A stretch of DNA of 64,000 bases. Origin: Hydrogenophaga crocea (GTDB lineage: Bacteria > Pseudomonadota > Gammaproteobacteria > Burkholderiales > Burkholderiaceae_C). This document shows positions 1-9,473 of this stretch, piece by piece. Location: NCBI RefSeq assembly GCF_011388215.1, contig NZ_CP049989.1, positions 3,038,001 through 3,102,000 on the forward strand, read 5' to 3'. The notes under the pieces are model-generated. The model searched no databases. It saw only the letters and a program-made list of their open reading frames with translations, and was not told the DNA's origin. Numbering within the stretch: position 1 is the first letter of the stretch; each line of letters opens with the position of its first letter. Both the position numbers and the translations under genes were made by a program.

Positions 1-54
1 CGCAACCGGCGTGTTGCGGGAGCCATCCGCGATGGCGGAGGCGGTGGGCTTAGC

Positions 55-85
55 AAAAATGCCACCGCAGCGGAACTGCGGTGGC
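55..85 (-). terminator. Intrinsic terminator after rpsK
   Basis: Read on the minus strand, a perfect 10-bp stem (plus-strand GCCACCGCAG at 61-70 pairing with 76-85, 5-nt loop) is followed by ATTTTTG (plus-strand 54-60). It lies about 55 nt past the rpsK stop, so the long ribosomal transcript probably ends here, before any rpsD-rpoA-rplQ genes that may lie off the window. Confidence 0.8.
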
Positions 86-138
86 GCTCGAAAAACCCGG
101 CATTCTACCGCCGAAGCGGAGAGCCGGTGATTCGGGGG

Positions 139-546
139 TCAGATGCGGCGGCGCTTCTGGGGGCGGCAGCCGTTGTGCGGCACGGGCGTCACATCGGCAA
201 TCGACTTGATGCGGATACCCAGGGCGCCCAGGGCGCGCACCGACGACTCGCGGCCAGGACCGGGGCCCTTGATCTCGACGTCGAGTTCCTTGATGCCCTG
301 TTCCATGGCGGCACGGCCAGCCACTTCCGAAGCCACCTGGGCGGCGAAGGGGGTCGATTTGCGCGAACCCTTGAAGCCCTGGCCACCGGAAGAAGCCCAC
401 GACAGTGCGTTGCCCTGACGGTCGGTGATGGTGATGATGGTGTTGTTGAACGACGCGTGCACGTGCGCGATGCCGTCCGCAATGTTCTTGCGAACCTTTT
501 TGCGAACACGCGCAGCGGCGTTGTTGCTGGACTGCTGCTTGGCCAT
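139..546 (-). CDS. rpsK: 30S ribosomal protein S11
   Basis: S11 sits on the platform of the 30S subunit, contacting 16S rRNA near the decoding region together with S7 and S18. The 135-residue protein is the usual length, has the conserved [10 protein letters not shown] segment near residues 33-42, the [12 protein letters not shown] stretch, and ends in the typical basic tail RPQKRRRI. It is the last gene of the ribosomal operon in this window, 18 nt after rpsM, and is followed by a strong terminator rather than by rpsD, which usually comes next in the alpha operon. Confidence 0.98.
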   Translation of the reverse strand: MAKQQSSNNAAARVRKKVRKNIADGIAHVHASFNNTIITITDRQGNALSWASSGGQGFKGSRKSTPFAAQVASEVAGRAAMEQGIKELDVEIKGPGPGRESSVRALGALGIRIKSIADVTPVPHNGCRPQKRRRI

Positions 547-564
547 GGTTTTCCTTCGAACCGA

Positions 565-930
565 TTATTTCTTCAAGGACTGAGCCGCCTTGCGCGGGCC
601 CTTGCGGGTGCGTGCGTTGGTCTTGGTGCGCTGACCACGCATCGGCAGACCACGGCGGTGACGGAAGCCACGGTAGCAGCCGATGTCCATCAGGCGCTTG
701 ATGTTCATCGTGGTTTCACGGCGCAGGTCACCTTCGATGGTGAAGGTGTTCACCTGGTCGCGCACCTTCTCGAGCTCGGCGTCGCTCAGGTCCTTGATCT
801 TCTTGCTGTATGCGATGCCGCAAGCGTCGCAGATCTGGCGAGCGCGGGTGCGGCCGATACCGAAAATGGCGGTCAGACCGATCTCAGCGTGCTTGTGCGG
901 CGGAATGTTGATGCCTGCAATACGGGCCAT
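565..930 (-). CDS. rpsM: 30S ribosomal protein S13
   Basis: S13 is in the head of the 30S subunit and forms inter-subunit bridges and contacts the P-site tRNA through its basic C-terminal tail. The 121-residue product starts [20 protein letters not shown], as in other S13 proteins, has the helix-two-turn-helix region with FGIGRTRA, and the conserved [20 protein letters not shown] tail. It follows rpmJ by 21 nt and precedes rpsK in the usual order. Confidence 0.98.
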   Translation of the reverse strand: MARIAGINIPPHKHAEIGLTAIFGIGRTRARQICDACGIAYSKKIKDLSDAELEKVRDQVNTFTIEGDLRRETTMNIKRLMDIGCYRGFRHRRGLPMRGQRTKTNARTRKGPRKAAQSLKK

Positions 931-951
931 GTGAGTCCTCTTACGAAACGA

Positions 952-1065
952 TCAGCCTTGACGCTGCTTGTGGCGGGGATCGGTGCAGATCACGCGCACG
1001 ATGCCGGCGCGCTTGATGATCTTGCAGTTGCGGCACATCTTCTTGACAGAAGCCGAAACTCTCAT
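952..1065 (-). CDS. rpmJ: 50S ribosomal protein L36
   Basis: This 37-residue protein begins [19 protein letters not shown] and ends [10 protein letters not shown]36 is the smallest 50S protein and binds 23S rRNA domain V. The four zinc-ribbon ligands are present (Cys11, Cys14, Cys27, His32), so this is the zinc-binding C+ form rather than the zinc-independent paralogue. A GGAGAAG ribosome-binding site lies just upstream of the ATG. The gene sits between infA and rpsM, the standard position. Confidence 0.95.
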   Translation of the reverse strand: MRVSASVKKMCRNCKIIKRAGIVRVICTDPRHKQRQG

Positions 1066-1107
1066 TTTCTTCTCCTAGAAATCCAGTAAACGTTCAGGTC
1101 GTGCGCT

Positions 1108-1326
1108 TCACTTGGCGCGGAACACGATGCGGGCGCGGGTCAGGTCGTAGGGCGTGAGCTCCACCTTGACCTTGTCACCAGGCAGGATGCGGATGTAGTG
1201 CATGCGCATCTTGCCGGAGATGTGACCGAGAACGACATGACCGTTCTCCAGCTTGACCCGGAAAGTTGCATTGGGCAGGTTTTCGACCACCTCCCCTTGC
1301 ATCTCGATCACATCGTCCTTGGCCAT
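1108..1326 (-). CDS. infA: Translation initiation factor IF-1
   Basis: IF-1 occupies the ribosomal A site during initiation and works with IF-2 and IF-3. The 72-residue single OB-fold protein has the family hallmarks: start [20 protein letters not shown], the [18 protein letters not shown] core and the closing [10 protein letters not shown]. Its ATG lies 3 nt past the secY stop, implying translational coupling. Position between secY and rpmJ is usual for betaproteobacteria. Confidence 0.97.
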   Translation of the reverse strand: MAKDDVIEMQGEVVENLPNATFRVKLENGHVVLGHISGKMRMHYIRILPGDKVKVELTPYDLTRARIVFRAK

Positions 1327-1329
1327 GGT

Positions 1330-2649
1330 TCAGTTGCCGAGGGAGGTTTTGAAATTGGCCTTCTTCAGCAGCGACTCGTATTGCTGCGACATCATGTAGT
1401 TCTGCACCTGGGTCATGAAGTCCATGGTCACGACCACGATGATCAGGAGCGAGGTGCCGCCGAAATAGAACGGCACGTTGTACTCGAGGATCAGGAACTC
1501 CGGCAGCAGGCACACCGCGGTGATGTAGATCGCACCGGCCAGGGTCAGGCGCAGCAGGATCTTGTCGATGTGGCGCGCCGTCTGGTCGCCCGGGCGAATG
1601 CCCGGAATGAACGCACCACTCTTCTTCAGGTTGTCGGCGGTTTCCCGGCTGTTGAACACCAGGGCCGTGTAGAAGAAGCAGAAGAAGATGATCGCCGCTG
1701 CGTACAAGGCCACGTAGATCGGTTGCCCCGGCGACAGCGCCGACGCCAGGTCGCGCAGCCAACGGGTGGAATCGCCCGTGCTCACCCAGCTCACCACCGT
1801 GGTGGGCAGCAGGATGATCGACGAAGCGAAGATCGGCGGGATCACGCCGGCCATGTTCAGCTTGAGCGGCAGGTGCGACGACTGACCGCCGTACACCTTG
1901 TTGCCCACCTGACGGCGCGCATAGTTCACGAGGATCTTGCGCTGACCGCGCTCCACGAACACCACGAAGTAGGTCACCAGCACCACGAGGGCGATGATGA
2001 ACAGGGCCACGAGGATGTTCATGGCGCCGGTGCGAACCAGCTCGAGCAGACCGCCAATGGCATTGGGCAGACCGGCCACGATGCCCGCGAAGATCAGCAG
2101 CGAAATGCCGTTGCCCAGACCACGCTCGGTGATCTGCTCGCCGAGCCACATCAGGAACATGGTTCCGGCCACCAGGCTGACGACCGCGGTGAGGCGAAAG
2201 CCCATGCCGGGATCGATCACCAGGTTGGCCTGCCCCTCGAGCGCGAGCGCAATGCCCGTGGCCTGGAAGATCGCCAGCGCCAGCGTGCCGTAGCGCGTGT
2301 ACTGCGTGATCTTGCGACGACCCGCCTCGCCTTCCTTCTTCAGCTGCTCGAACGTGGGAACCACGTAGGTCATGAGCTGCATGATGATGGATGCCGAGAT
2401 GTACGGCATGATGCCCAACGCGAACACGGTGAAGCGCGACAGCGCCCCGCCCGAGAACATGTTGAACAGGCTCAGGATGCCACCCTGCTGCCCCTGGAAC
2501 AGCTGCTGGAGCTGCTCGGGGTTGATGCCCGGCACCGGGATGTGCGCGCCAATGCGGTACACCACCAGTGCCAGCAGCAGGAAGACCAGCCGGCGACGCA
2601 GGTCGCCGTACTTGCCGGTCTTGGCCAGGGACGTGGAAGCGGTTGCCAC
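1330..2649 (-). CDS. secY: Preprotein translocase subunit SecY
   Basis: SecY forms the protein-conducting channel of the inner membrane together with SecE and SecG and receives substrates from SecA or signal-recognition-particle-bound ribosomes. The 439-residue product is of normal length with ten predicted membrane segments, the conserved second-segment region [15 protein letters not shown], the plug-adjacent [20 protein letters not shown] stretch and the cytosolic loop with [17 protein letters not shown] used for SecA and ribosome docking. It lies within the ribosomal operon between rplO and infA. Confidence 0.98.
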   Translation of the reverse strand: MATASTSLAKTGKYGDLRRRLVFLLLALVVYRIGAHIPVPGINPEQLQQLFQGQQGGILSLFNMFSGGALSRFTVFALGIMPYISASIIMQLMTYVVPTFEQLKKEGEAGRRKITQYTRYGTLALAIFQATGIALALEGQANLVIDPGMGFRLTAVVSLVAGTMFLMWLGEQITERGLGNGISLLIFAGIVAGLPNAIGGLLELVRTGAMNILVALFIIALVVLVTYFVVFVERGQRKILVNYARRQVGNKVYGGQSSHLPLKLNMAGVIPPIFASSIILLPTTVVSWVSTGDSTRWLRDLASALSPGQPIYVALYAAAIIFFCFFYTALVFNSRETADNLKKSGAFIPGIRPGDQTARHIDKILLRLTLAGAIYITAVCLLPEFLILEYNVPFYFGGTSLLIIVVVTMDFMTQVQNYMMSQQYESLLKKANFKTSLGN

Positions 2650-2672
2650 GGAGTCCTTTCGAACGGGCGTGA

Positions 2673-3113
2673 TCAGGCGGCGGCGGCCACCTGGCCGCCA
2701 GCGGCTTCGATCGCGGCTTTGGCGCCGGCGGTGGGCACCACGTCCTTGAGGGTCACCGCACGGGTGATCTCACCGGACTTGATGACCTTCACGCGCTTGG
2801 CCAGCTGGTGCACGAGGCCTTGCTGCTTGAGCAGCAGCACGTCGATTTCCTTGGCTTCCAGACCATTGAGGTCCGACAGCGTGACTTCGGCGTTGAACTG
2901 CAGCAGCGCGGACTTGAAGCCACGCTTGGGCAGGCGACGCTGCAGCGGCATCTGGCCGCCTTCGAAGCCCACCTTGTGGTAGCCACCTGCGCGCGACTTC
3001 TGGCCCTTGTGACCACGGCCGGCGGTTTTGCCCAGGCCGGAGCCGATGCCACGGCCCACGCGGCGCTTGGCGTGCTTGGCGCCATCGGCCGGTTTGATGT
3101 TGTTGAGTTCCAT
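2673..3113 (-). CDS. rplO: 50S ribosomal protein L15
   Basis: L15 is a late-assembling 50S protein with an extended basic N-terminus that threads through 23S rRNA. The 146-residue product begins [20 protein letters not shown] and has the glycine/lysine-rich [17 protein letters not shown] stretch and the [17 protein letters not shown] motif. The C-terminus ends in an alanine-rich tail (GGQVAAAA). It follows rpmD by 15 nt and precedes secY, the standard order. Confidence 0.97.
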   Translation of the reverse strand: MELNNIKPADGAKHAKRRVGRGIGSGLGKTAGRGHKGQKSRAGGYHKVGFEGGQMPLQRRLPKRGFKSALLQFNAEVTLSDLNGLEAKEIDVLLLKQQGLVHQLAKRVKVIKSGEITRAVTLKDVVPTAGAKAAIEAAGGQVAAAA

Positions 3114-3128
3114 GTCGTCGGTCTCCGA

Positions 3129-3311
3129 TCAGAGCACTTGGACCAGGTAGCTGATCTTGTTGATCATGCCGCGCACGGCCGGCGTGTCCTGCAGCGTGCT
3201 GGTGCTGTTGAGCTTGCGCAGGCCCAGGCCGCGCACGGTGGCACGGTGGTCCTCTTTGCAGCCGATGGGGCTGCGCACGAGCTTGACCGTGACGGTGTTC
3301 GTGTTGCTCAT
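3129..3311 (-). CDS. rpmD: 50S ribosomal protein L30
   Basis: This 60-residue protein is the bacterial short form of L30, a peripheral 50S protein. Diagnostic features are the [20 protein letters not shown] stretch (residues about 9-28) and the [20 protein letters not shown] segment. It starts 11 nt after rpsE and is followed by rplO. Confidence 0.96.
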   Translation of the reverse strand: MSNTNTVTVKLVRSPIGCKEDHRATVRGLGLRKLNSTSTLQDTPAVRGMINKISYLVQVL

Positions 3312-3322
3312 GGTGATTCCTC

Positions 3323-3841
3323 TCAGCCCAGGATTTCCTCGACCGTCTTGCCGCGCTTGGCAGCAACTTCAGCCGGGGTGGTGGACTTTTCGAGCGCGTC
3401 CAGGGTGGCGCGCACCAGGTTGTAGGGGTTGCTCGAGCCGTGGCTCTTGGCCACGACGTCGGTCACGCCCAGCACTTCGAAGACGGCGCGCATCGGGCCG
3501 CCCGCGATGATGCCGGTACCCTTGACAGCCGGCAGCATCATGACGTTCGAGGCGCCATGCTCGCCGTGCACCGCGTGGTGCAGGCTGCCGTCCTTGAGGG
3601 ACACCTTGATCATGTTGCGGCGGGCCTGCTCCATGGCCTTTTGCACGGCCACGGGCACTTCACGTGCCTTGCCTTTGCCCATGCCCACGCGGCCGTCGCC
3701 ATCGCCGACCACGGTCAGCGCGGCGAAACCGAGGATGCGACCACCCTTGACCACCTTGGTCACGCGGTTGATCGCGATCATCTTCTCGCGAAGACCGTCC
3801 TCGTTCGCTTCGTTCTTGATGTTTGCCTGAAACTTAGCCAT
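3323..3841 (-). CDS. rpsE: 30S ribosomal protein S5
   Basis: S5 contributes to decoding fidelity and to the mRNA helicase activity of the 30S entry tunnel. The 172-residue protein has the N-terminal double-stranded-RNA-binding fold with [18 protein letters not shown] and the glycine-rich [20 protein letters not shown] loop where ram and spectinomycin-resistance changes map in other bacteria, then the C-terminal S5 fold with [18 protein letters not shown]. No change from the normal consensus is evident in that loop. It lies between rplR and rpmD. Confidence 0.98.
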   Translation of the reverse strand: MAKFQANIKNEANEDGLREKMIAINRVTKVVKGGRILGFAALTVVGDGDGRVGMGKGKAREVPVAVQKAMEQARRNMIKVSLKDGSLHHAVHGEHGASNVMMLPAVKGTGIIAGGPMRAVFEVLGVTDVVAKSHGSSNPYNLVRATLDALEKSTTPAEVAAKRGKTVEEILG

Positions 3842-3859
3842 GTCGTGTATCCCGTTTCA

Positions 3860-4228
3860 TCAGAACTGCAGACCGGCCTCGCGGGCGGCATCTGCAAGGG
3901 CCTTGACGCGGCCGTGGTAGGCGAAACCGGCGCGATCGAACGCGACTTTCTCGATACCGGCGGCCTTGGCCTTCTCGGCAATGCGCTTGCCGATCAGGGA
4001 CGCAGCGGCGGTGTTGCCACCTTTGCCCGCGGCGCCGAGCTGGGCGCGCACTTCCTTCTCGGCGGTCGAGGCGGAGGCGAGCACCTTTGCGCCGTCGGCG
4101 GAGATCACGCTGGCGTAGATGTGCAGGTTCGTGCGGTTGACCGTCAGACGCACCGCGCCCTGCTGGGCAATGCGGATGCGGGTCTGGCGGGCGCGACGCA
4201 GGCGTTGTTCTTTCTTGGTCAGAGACAT
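3860..4228 (-). CDS. rplR: 50S ribosomal protein L18
   Basis: L18 binds 5S rRNA with L5 and L25 and places it in the central protuberance. The 122-residue product has the basic N-terminus ([12 protein letters not shown]), the [15 protein letters not shown] segment and the C-terminal [20 protein letters not shown] motif typical of the family. It starts 11 nt after the rplF stop and precedes rpsE. Confidence 0.97.
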   Translation of the reverse strand: MSLTKKEQRLRRARQTRIRIAQQGAVRLTVNRTNLHIYASVISADGAKVLASASTAEKEVRAQLGAAGKGGNTAAASLIGKRIAEKAKAAGIEKVAFDRAGFAYHGRVKALADAAREAGLQF

Positions 4229-4239
4229 GATCGGACTCC

Positions 4240-4773
4240 TTATTTCTTCTTGGTTTCCTTGATCACGACCTTCTCATCCGCATAGCGGATGCCCTTGCCC
4301 TTGTAGGGCTCGGGCGGACGCACGGCGCGCACTTCGGCGGCCACCTGGCCGACACGCTGGCGGTCGGCACCCTTGATCAGGATTTCGGTCGGGGCAGGCG
4401 TTTCCACCTTGATGCCGGCCGGCATGTCCATGATCACGGGGTGCGAGAAACCCACCGTGAGGTTGAGCTTGGCGCCCTGGGCCTGGGCCTTGAAACCCAC
4501 GCCGACGAGGCTGAGCTTCTTCTCAAAGCCCTTGCTCACGCCCGTGACCATGTTGTTCACCAGCTGGCGCATGGTGCCGGACATGGCGTTGGCGTCGCGC
4601 GATTCGTCCACCGGGGCGAAGGTGATCTTGCCCGCGTTGACATCGATCTTGACGAGGCTGTTCAGCGCCAGGCTGAGCGCACCGTTGGCGCCCTTGACGT
4701 TGACCAAACCGTCCTTGACGGTCACCTCGACCCCGCTGGGGACGGTGACCGGCAGTTTTCCAATACGTGACAT
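4240..4773 (-). CDS. rplF: 50S ribosomal protein L6
   Basis: L6 lies near the factor-binding stalk base of the 50S subunit and interacts with helix 97 of 23S rRNA. The 177-residue product begins [17 protein letters not shown], consists of the duplicated L6 fold, and carries the C-terminal signature [17 protein letters not shown]. The order rpsH-rplF-rplR is the standard spc arrangement. Confidence 0.97.
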   Translation of the reverse strand: MSRIGKLPVTVPSGVEVTVKDGLVNVKGANGALSLALNSLVKIDVNAGKITFAPVDESRDANAMSGTMRQLVNNMVTGVSKGFEKKLSLVGVGFKAQAQGAKLNLTVGFSHPVIMDMPAGIKVETPAPTEILIKGADRQRVGQVAAEVRAVRPPEPYKGKGIRYADEKVVIKETKKK

Positions 4774-4796
4774 TCAAATTCTCCTTGAAGCCCGCA

Positions 4797-5192
4797 TCAG
4801 GCGACGTAGCACAGCACTTCGCCGCCAACACCGTTGGCGCGGGCTTTGCGGTCGGTCATCACGCCGCGCGGGGTGGTCACGATCGCCACACCCAGGCCGT
4901 TCTGCACCTGAGGGATGGCGTTGCGACCGCGGTAAACGCGCAGGCCGGGGCGGCTGACGCGCTCGATGCGCTCGATCACAGGACGACCAGCGTAGTACTT
5001 CAGGGCGATTTCGAGTTCGCTCTTGCCGCCTTCGTTGACGACCTTGAAACCGTCGATGTAGCCCTCGTCCTTCAGGACCTGGGCGATCGCCGTCTTCACT
5101 TTCGACGCCGGCATCGACACGGTGGCCTTCTCGACCATCTGCGCGTTGCGGATGCGGGTCAACATGTCGGCGATGGGATCACTCATGCTCAT
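4797..5192 (-). CDS. rpsH: 30S ribosomal protein S8
   Basis: S8 binds the central domain of 16S rRNA and nucleates platform assembly. In Escherichia coli it also represses translation of this operon by binding a 16S-like site at the start of rplE; whether that happens here was not established. The 131-residue protein starts [18 protein letters not shown] and has the C-terminal [20 protein letters not shown] motif. It is located between rpsN and rplF. Confidence 0.97.
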   Translation of the reverse strand: MSMSDPIADMLTRIRNAQMVEKATVSMPASKVKTAIAQVLKDEGYIDGFKVVNEGGKSELEIALKYYAGRPVIERIERVSRPGLRVYRGRNAIPQVQNGLGVAIVTTPRGVMTDRKARANGVGGEVLCYVA

Positions 5193-5210
5193 GTGGGGAT
5201 CTCCTGAGGC

Positions 5211-5516
5211 TTACCAGCTGGCTTTGGTGATGCCGGGGATTTCACCGGCGAACGCCATCTCGCGCACCTTGGCGCGAGCCAGACCGAAGTGGTTGAAGGT
5301 GCCACGCGGACGACCGGTGATCTCGCAGCGGTTGCGCTGGCGGGTCGGGTTCGCGTTGCGCGGCAGCTTCTGCAGCGCCAGGCGCGCGGCATCACGCTCT
5401 TCGTCGCTCTTCTGGGCGTCGCCGGCGATGGACTTCAGTTCGTTGTATTTCTTGGCGAACTTGGCGGCGAGCTTCTCGCGTTTCAGTTCACGTTGGAGCA
5501 GTGCTTGTTTGGCCAT
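5211..5516 (-). CDS. rpsN: 30S ribosomal protein S14 (zinc-independent form)
   Basis: The ATG at 5516 gives the canonical start [20 protein letters not shown] and a 101-residue protein, the usual length; an in-frame upstream ATG would add 18 unrelated residues and was not used. S14 lies in the 30S head. It lacks the Cys-x2-Cys zinc site of the short S14 form, so it is the long zinc-independent type. The C-terminal part has the [19 protein letters not shown] signature. It lies 8 nt after rplE. Confidence 0.96.
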   Translation of the reverse strand: MAKQALLQRELKREKLAAKFAKKYNELKSIAGDAQKSDEERDAARLALQKLPRNANPTRQRNRCEITGRPRGTFNHFGLARAKVREMAFAGEIPGITKASW

Positions 5517-5524
5517 GCGCCACC

Positions 5525-6064
5525 TCAGTTCTTGAAGGGGAAACGGAAACCCGCCAGCAGTGCCTTGCACTCCTCGTCGGTCTTGGCGGTCGTCGTGATG
5601 CTGATGTTCAGACCACGCAGGGCATCGACCTTGTCGTACTCGATCTCGGGGAAGATGATCTGTTCCTTGACGCCGACGTTGTAGTTGCCACGGCCATCGA
5701 ACGAGCGACCCGAAATGCCGCGGAAGTCGCGCACGCGGGGCAGGGCCACGGTGACGAAGCGGTCGAGGAATTCGTACATGCGGGCGCCACGCAGCGTGAC
5801 CATGCAGCCGATGGCCTGCTGTTCACGGATCTTGAAGCCGGCGATGGCCTTGCGGGCCTTGGTCACGACGGGCTTCTGGCCGGCGATCTTGGTGAGGTCG
5901 CCAACGGCGTTGTCCATGACCTTCTTGTCGGCCACGGCTTCGCTCACGCCCATGTTCAGCGTGATCTTGGTGATGCGGGGCACCTCCATCACGGACTTGT
6001 AGCCGAACTTCTTGGTCAGCTCGGGGACCACCTTCTCGGCGTAGTGTTGCTTGAATCGTGCCAT
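5525..6064 (-). CDS. rplE: 50S ribosomal protein L5
   Basis: L5 binds 5S rRNA and contacts the P-site tRNA in the central protuberance. I chose the ATG at 6064, giving [16 protein letters not shown] and 179 residues, because the AAGGTGG ribosome-binding site is well spaced for it; the ATG two codons earlier (6070) overlaps the rplX stop as ATGA but is almost on top of that site. Family motifs seen are [33 protein letters not shown] and the C-terminal [17 protein letters not shown]. Confidence 0.95.
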   Translation of the reverse strand: MARFKQHYAEKVVPELTKKFGYKSVMEVPRITKITLNMGVSEAVADKKVMDNAVGDLTKIAGQKPVVTKARKAIAGFKIREQQAIGCMVTLRGARMYEFLDRFVTVALPRVRDFRGISGRSFDGRGNYNVGVKEQIIFPEIEYDKVDALRGLNISITTTAKTDEECKALLAGFRFPFKN

Positions 6065-6066
6065 GG

Positions 6067-6387
6067 TCATGCCACCTTGATTTCTTCGCCGCTGGACTTG
6101 TACACGCGCACGCGCTTGCCATCGGCCAGGACCTTGATGCCCACGCGATCGGCCTTGCCGCTGGTGGCATTGAAGATCGCCACGTTGGACTGGTCGATGG
6201 GCATGGTCTTCTCGACGATGCCGCCGGTCACACCCTTCATGGGGTTCGGCTTGGCGTGCTTCTTGACGGTGTTGACGCCCTCGACCACGACGTGCTGCTC
6301 GTCGGCGCGGGAGAGCACCTTGCCGCGCTTGCCCTTGTCGCGGCCGGCGATCACGATGACTTCGTCACCGGTACGGATCTTGTTCAT
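6067..6387 (-). CDS. rplX: 50S ribosomal protein L24
   Basis: L24 is an early assembly protein of the 50S subunit that lines the exit-tunnel rim. The 106-residue protein has the N-terminal KOW motif ([20 protein letters not shown], residues about 5-24) and the [17 protein letters not shown] segment. It lies 10 nt after rplN and overlaps the alternative rplE start. Confidence 0.97.
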   Translation of the reverse strand: MNKIRTGDEVIVIAGRDKGKRGKVLSRADEQHVVVEGVNTVKKHAKPNPMKGVTGGIVEKTMPIDQSNVAIFNATSGKADRVGIKVLADGKRVRVYKSSGEEIKVA

Positions 6388-6397
6388 GGATGCTTCC

Positions 6398-6766
6398 TCA
6401 GAGGACCTCGGGGGCCAGCGACACGATCTTCATGAACTTCTCGGTACGCAGTTCGCGCGTGACCGGGCCGAAGATACGGGTGCCAATGGGTTCGAGCTTG
6501 GCGTTGAGCAACACCGCGGCGTTGCCGTCGAATTTGATCAGCGCGCCATCCTGGCGGCGGATGCCCTTGGCGGTGCGCACCACCACAGCGTTGTAGACCT
6601 CGCCCTTTTTGACGCGGCCGCGCGGCGCTGCTTCCTTGATGCTGACCTTGATGACGTCGCCCACGCTGGCGTAGCGACGCTTGGAGCCACCGAGCACCTT
6701 GATGCACATCACGGACTTGGCACCCGTGTTGTCAGCAACATCGAGTCGAGATTGCGTTTGAATCAT
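6398..6766 (-). CDS. rplN: 50S ribosomal protein L14
   Basis: L14 forms part of the inter-subunit bridge region and binds the silencing factor RsfS. The 122-residue product has the family start [20 protein letters not shown] and the [16 protein letters not shown] segment. It is the first gene of the transcription unit: glpD lies upstream on the same strand rather than rpsQ, and a consensus promoter precedes it with a leader of about 165 nt. This corresponds to the start of the spc operon in Escherichia coli. Confidence 0.97.
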   Translation of the reverse strand: MIQTQSRLDVADNTGAKSVMCIKVLGGSKRRYASVGDVIKVSIKEAAPRGRVKKGEVYNAVVVRTAKGIRRQDGALIKFDGNAAVLLNAKLEPIGTRIFGPVTRELRTEKFMKIVSLAPEVL

Positions 6767-6911
6767 TTGATTTAAGTCCCAACTTGAATCCTGAAGGCCA
6801 CCGCGGCCGACAGCGATCAGTCTTGGGCCCGTCGTCCGGTGACATCCACTGCATGCGGCTGCTGCCGCGGCGGATGCCCCCTTTCGGTGGGCAGAAGGCT
6901 TGCGCCAGACA

Positions 6912-6931
6912 CTTCACCCCAAAGGGCGAAG
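6912..6931 (-). other. 5'-end hairpin of the rplN leader
   Basis: Read on the minus strand the sequence is CTTCGCCC-TTT-GGGGTGAAG, a near-perfect stem (one G-U pair) starting at the transcription start expected from the -10 box. A hairpin at the very 5' end could protect the long ribosomal mRNA from decay; this role is inferred. Confidence 0.45.
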
Positions 6932-6937
6932 CCGCGC

Positions 6938-6966
6938 ATTATGGCATGCCGGCCAAATGACGTCAA
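6938..6966 (-). promoter_or_regulatory. Sigma-70 promoter of the rplN (spc/alpha) operon
   Basis: On the minus strand TTGACG (6966-6961), a 17-nt spacer and CATAAT (6943-6938) make a near-consensus sigma-70 promoter. The -35 hexamer overlaps the stop codon of glpD (6963-6965). It fits a new transcription unit starting at rplN. Confidence 0.75.
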
Positions 6967-8513
6967 ACGCCCGGGGCTGCGTAGCGTTGCGCGAGTGCCA
7001 GGAAATCGTCGAGCCGCGGTTCGGCCACGCCCTCCTCGCGCATCACCTGAGCCACCTCGGGCGCCATGCGGGCCGCTTCTGCGGCGTCGAGGAACAAGGC
7101 GCGCCAACGGCGCGCCAGCACATCTTCAACAGTAAGCGCGTACTCATGTCGCGCAGCAAAGCGCACCATGGCCACGCAGAGCCCCATGCCCAGGTGGCGG
7201 TCGGCGCCGGGCAAGGCGCGCACGCGCTCGGCCTCGGCCCCATACAAATGCCAGCCCGGCGCCGCATGGATGGGCACCGATGCGGAGGGCGGCGCGCCCA
7301 CCAGGCGGTGGCGCGCGCTCTGCCCCCCGGGCCGAGCCGGCAGCCGCCCGGCCTCGAAGCAGCGGTCCAGCACGTCTTCGGCCATGGCGCGATAGGTGGT
7401 CCATTTGCCCCCGGTGACCGTGACCAGGCCATTGGGGTCGACGAGCACGGTGTGCTCGCGCGACAGGCCCTTGGTCGCGCCGCCGCCGTCGCTGGGCGGC
7501 GCCACGAGCGGGCGCAGGCCGACCCACACGCTGCGGATGTCCTCGCGGCGGACCGGCCGGCTGAGCACGCGCGAGGCCTCGTCGAGGATGAAGGCCAGTT
7601 CGTCGGCAAAGGGCTCGGGCTCGCGCGCCAGATCCTGCCGCGGCGTGTCGGTGGTGCCGAGGATGAGCTTGCCCAGCCAGGGCACCGCGAACAGCACGCG
7701 GCCGTCCTGCGTCTTGGGCACCAGCAGTGCGTGCTCGCCGCCCAGGAACGCGCGGTCGACCACCACGTGCACGCCCTGGCTCGGGCTCACCATGTGCGAG
7801 GGCGTGCCGGCGGCCTCGCGCAGCGCATCGACCCACACCCCGGTGGCATTGACCACGCAGCGCGCGCGCACGGTGTGCTCGGCACCGTGCAGGCGGTCGC
7901 GCACGGTCACGCAATGGCCCTCGCCGTCGGGCGCGATCGCGGTCACCTGGGCGTGGTTGAGCACACGCGCCCCGGCCGCCTCGGCGCTGCGCGCCAGCGC
8001 GATCGCCAGCCGGGCGTCGTCGAACTGGCCGTCCCAGTAGCGCACGCCGCCACGCAGGCCGTCGGGGTTCACGCCCGGCAGGGCCGCGAGCGTGCGGGCG
8101 CGGTCGAGGAATTCGGTGGCGCCCAGGCCGGCGCGGCCCGCGAGCAGGTCGTAGAGCTTGAGGCCGATGCCGTAGAACGGGGTTTCCCACCAGTGCCGGC
8201 TCGGCATCACGAACGGCAGGGGTTGCGCCAGGTGCGGCGCGATCGCCATCACGGCGGTGCGCTCGGCCAGCGCCTCGCGCACCAGGGCCACATTGCCCTG
8301 GGCCAGGTAGCGCACACCGCCGTGCAGCAGCTTGGTGGCGCGCGACGAGGTGCCGCCCGCGAAATCGTGCGACTCGAACAGCGCCACCGAGAAGCCCCGC
8401 AGCGCCGCGTCGAGCGCCACGCCCAGGCCGGTCGCGCCGCCGCCCACCACCAGCAGATCGAACACAGGGGTGCGATCGACGGCCGCCCAGACCGGCCCGC
8501 GCCAGGCGCTCAT
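6963..8513 (-). CDS. glpD: Aerobic glycerol-3-phosphate dehydrogenase
   Basis: This FAD-dependent membrane-associated enzyme oxidises sn-glycerol 3-phosphate to dihydroxyacetone phosphate and passes electrons to ubiquinone. The ATG at 8513 gives 516 residues; longer in-frame extensions lack support. The N-terminus has the dinucleotide-binding motif VVGGGATGLG (residues 22-31), followed by the GlpD signature GGTSSRATKLLHGGVRYL, and the C-terminal half has WVGLRPLVAPP and VTGGKWTTYR. It is divergent from proC. No glpK, glpF or glpR lies in the window, so glycerol genes are dispersed. Confidence 0.93.
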   Translation of the reverse strand: MSAWRGPVWAAVDRTPVFDLLVVGGGATGLGVALDAALRGFSVALFESHDFAGGTSSRATKLLHGGVRYLAQGNVALVREALAERTAVMAIAPHLAQPLPFVMPSRHWWETPFYGIGLKLYDLLAGRAGLGATEFLDRARTLAALPGVNPDGLRGGVRYWDGQFDDARLAIALARSAEAAGARVLNHAQVTAIAPDGEGHCVTVRDRLHGAEHTVRARCVVNATGVWVDALREAAGTPSHMVSPSQGVHVVVDRAFLGGEHALLVPKTQDGRVLFAVPWLGKLILGTTDTPRQDLAREPEPFADELAFILDEASRVLSRPVRREDIRSVWVGLRPLVAPPSDGGGATKGLSREHTVLVDPNGLVTVTGGKWTTYRAMAEDVLDRCFEAGRLPARPGGQSARHRLVGAPPSASVPIHAAPGWHLYGAEAERVRALPGADRHLGMGLCVAMVRFAARHEYALTVEDVLARRWRALFLDAAEAARMAPEVAQVMREEGVAEPRLDDFLALAQRYAAPGV

Positions 8514-8654
8514 GCCGTCCACCCGGGCGCGCACGCGGCGCCCGACCCGATCGTGCCCTTGTGCAGGGCCCACACCGATGCGTCGTTGTCTGCAGGCATT
8601 CTGCGAAGATACCGCAGGCCCGCGACACCTCGTGGGCGCGCTTTCCCTCACCCC

Positions 8655-9473
8655 ATGACCCCTTCCCTCATCACCTTCATCGGCGGCGGCAACATGGCCA
8701 GCGCCATCGTCGGCGGCCTGCTGCGCCAGGGCCATGTGGCCGAACGCATCCAGATCGTCGAACCCTGGGACGAGCAACGCGGCCGCCTCGCGCAGCAGTT
8801 TCCCGGCGTGGCGGTGTTCGCCGCGGCCGATGGCGGTCTGCAGCCGTCGGACCTGGTGGTCTGGGCCGTGAAGCCGCAGACCTTCAAGGACGCCGCGCTC
8901 GCCGCCGGCCCGCACCTGGGCGGCGCGCTGCACCTGAGCGTGGCCGCGGGCATCACCAGCGAGAGCATGGCCGGCTGGCTGGGCACGCAGCGCATCGTGC
9001 GCGCCATGCCCAACACGCCCGCGCTCGTGGGCCTGGGCATGACCGGCCTGTTCGCGCGCGAAGGCGCATCCGCCGCCGACCGTGCGCTGGTGGAATCGGT
9101 GGTGAAGACCACGGGCGAGCTCGTGTGGGTGGTCAGCGAGCGCGACCTCGACGCCGTCACCGCGCTCTCGGGCTCGGGCCCGGCCTACGTGTTCTATTTC
9201 CTCGAGGCCATGCGCGACGCGGGTGCGCGCATGGGCCTGCCAGCCGACACCGCGCTGCAGCTCGCGATCGGCACCTTCCTGGGCGCGTCCACGCTGGCGC
9301 AGCGTTCGAACGAGCCGCCGCAGGTGCTGCGCGAGCGCGTCACGTCCAAGGGCGGCACCACGTACGCGGCGCTCACCGCCATGGACGCGGCGGGCATCAA
9401 GGCCTCGTTCGAGGCGGCCCTGAGAGCCGCGCAGCAGCGCGCCGAGGAACTGGGGCGCGAGTTCGGCCGCTGA
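8655..9473 (+). CDS. proC: Pyrroline-5-carboxylate reductase
   Basis: ProC catalyses the last step of proline synthesis, NAD(P)H reduction of 1-pyrroline-5-carboxylate. The 272-residue product has the N-terminal Rossmann motif FIGGGNMASAIVGGL (residues 8-22), AMPNTPALVGLGMTGL in the middle, and the C-terminal signature region ALSGSGPAYVFYFLEAMRDA through TSKGGTTYAAL. The stop codon is immediately adjacent, with no gap, to the stop of the convergent ubiA. Confidence 0.96.
   Translation: MTPSLITFIGGGNMASAIVGGLLRQGHVAERIQIVEPWDEQRGRLAQQFPGVAVFAAADGGLQPSDLVVWAVKPQTFKDAALAAGPHLGGALHLSVAAGITSESMAGWLGTQRIVRAMPNTPALVGLGMTGLFAREGASAADRALVESVVKTTGELVWVVSERDLDAVTALSGSGPAYVFYFLEAMRDAGARMGLPADTALQLAIGTFLGASTLAQRSNEPPQVLRERVTSKGGTTYAALTAMDAAGIKASFEAALRAAQQRAEELGREFGR

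Noticed and set aside
1..50. Possible start of rpsD at the left edge
   Set aside because: The minus-strand translation does not give the S4 N-terminus and no ribosome-binding site is seen; the terminator at 55-85 also argues against direct continuation.
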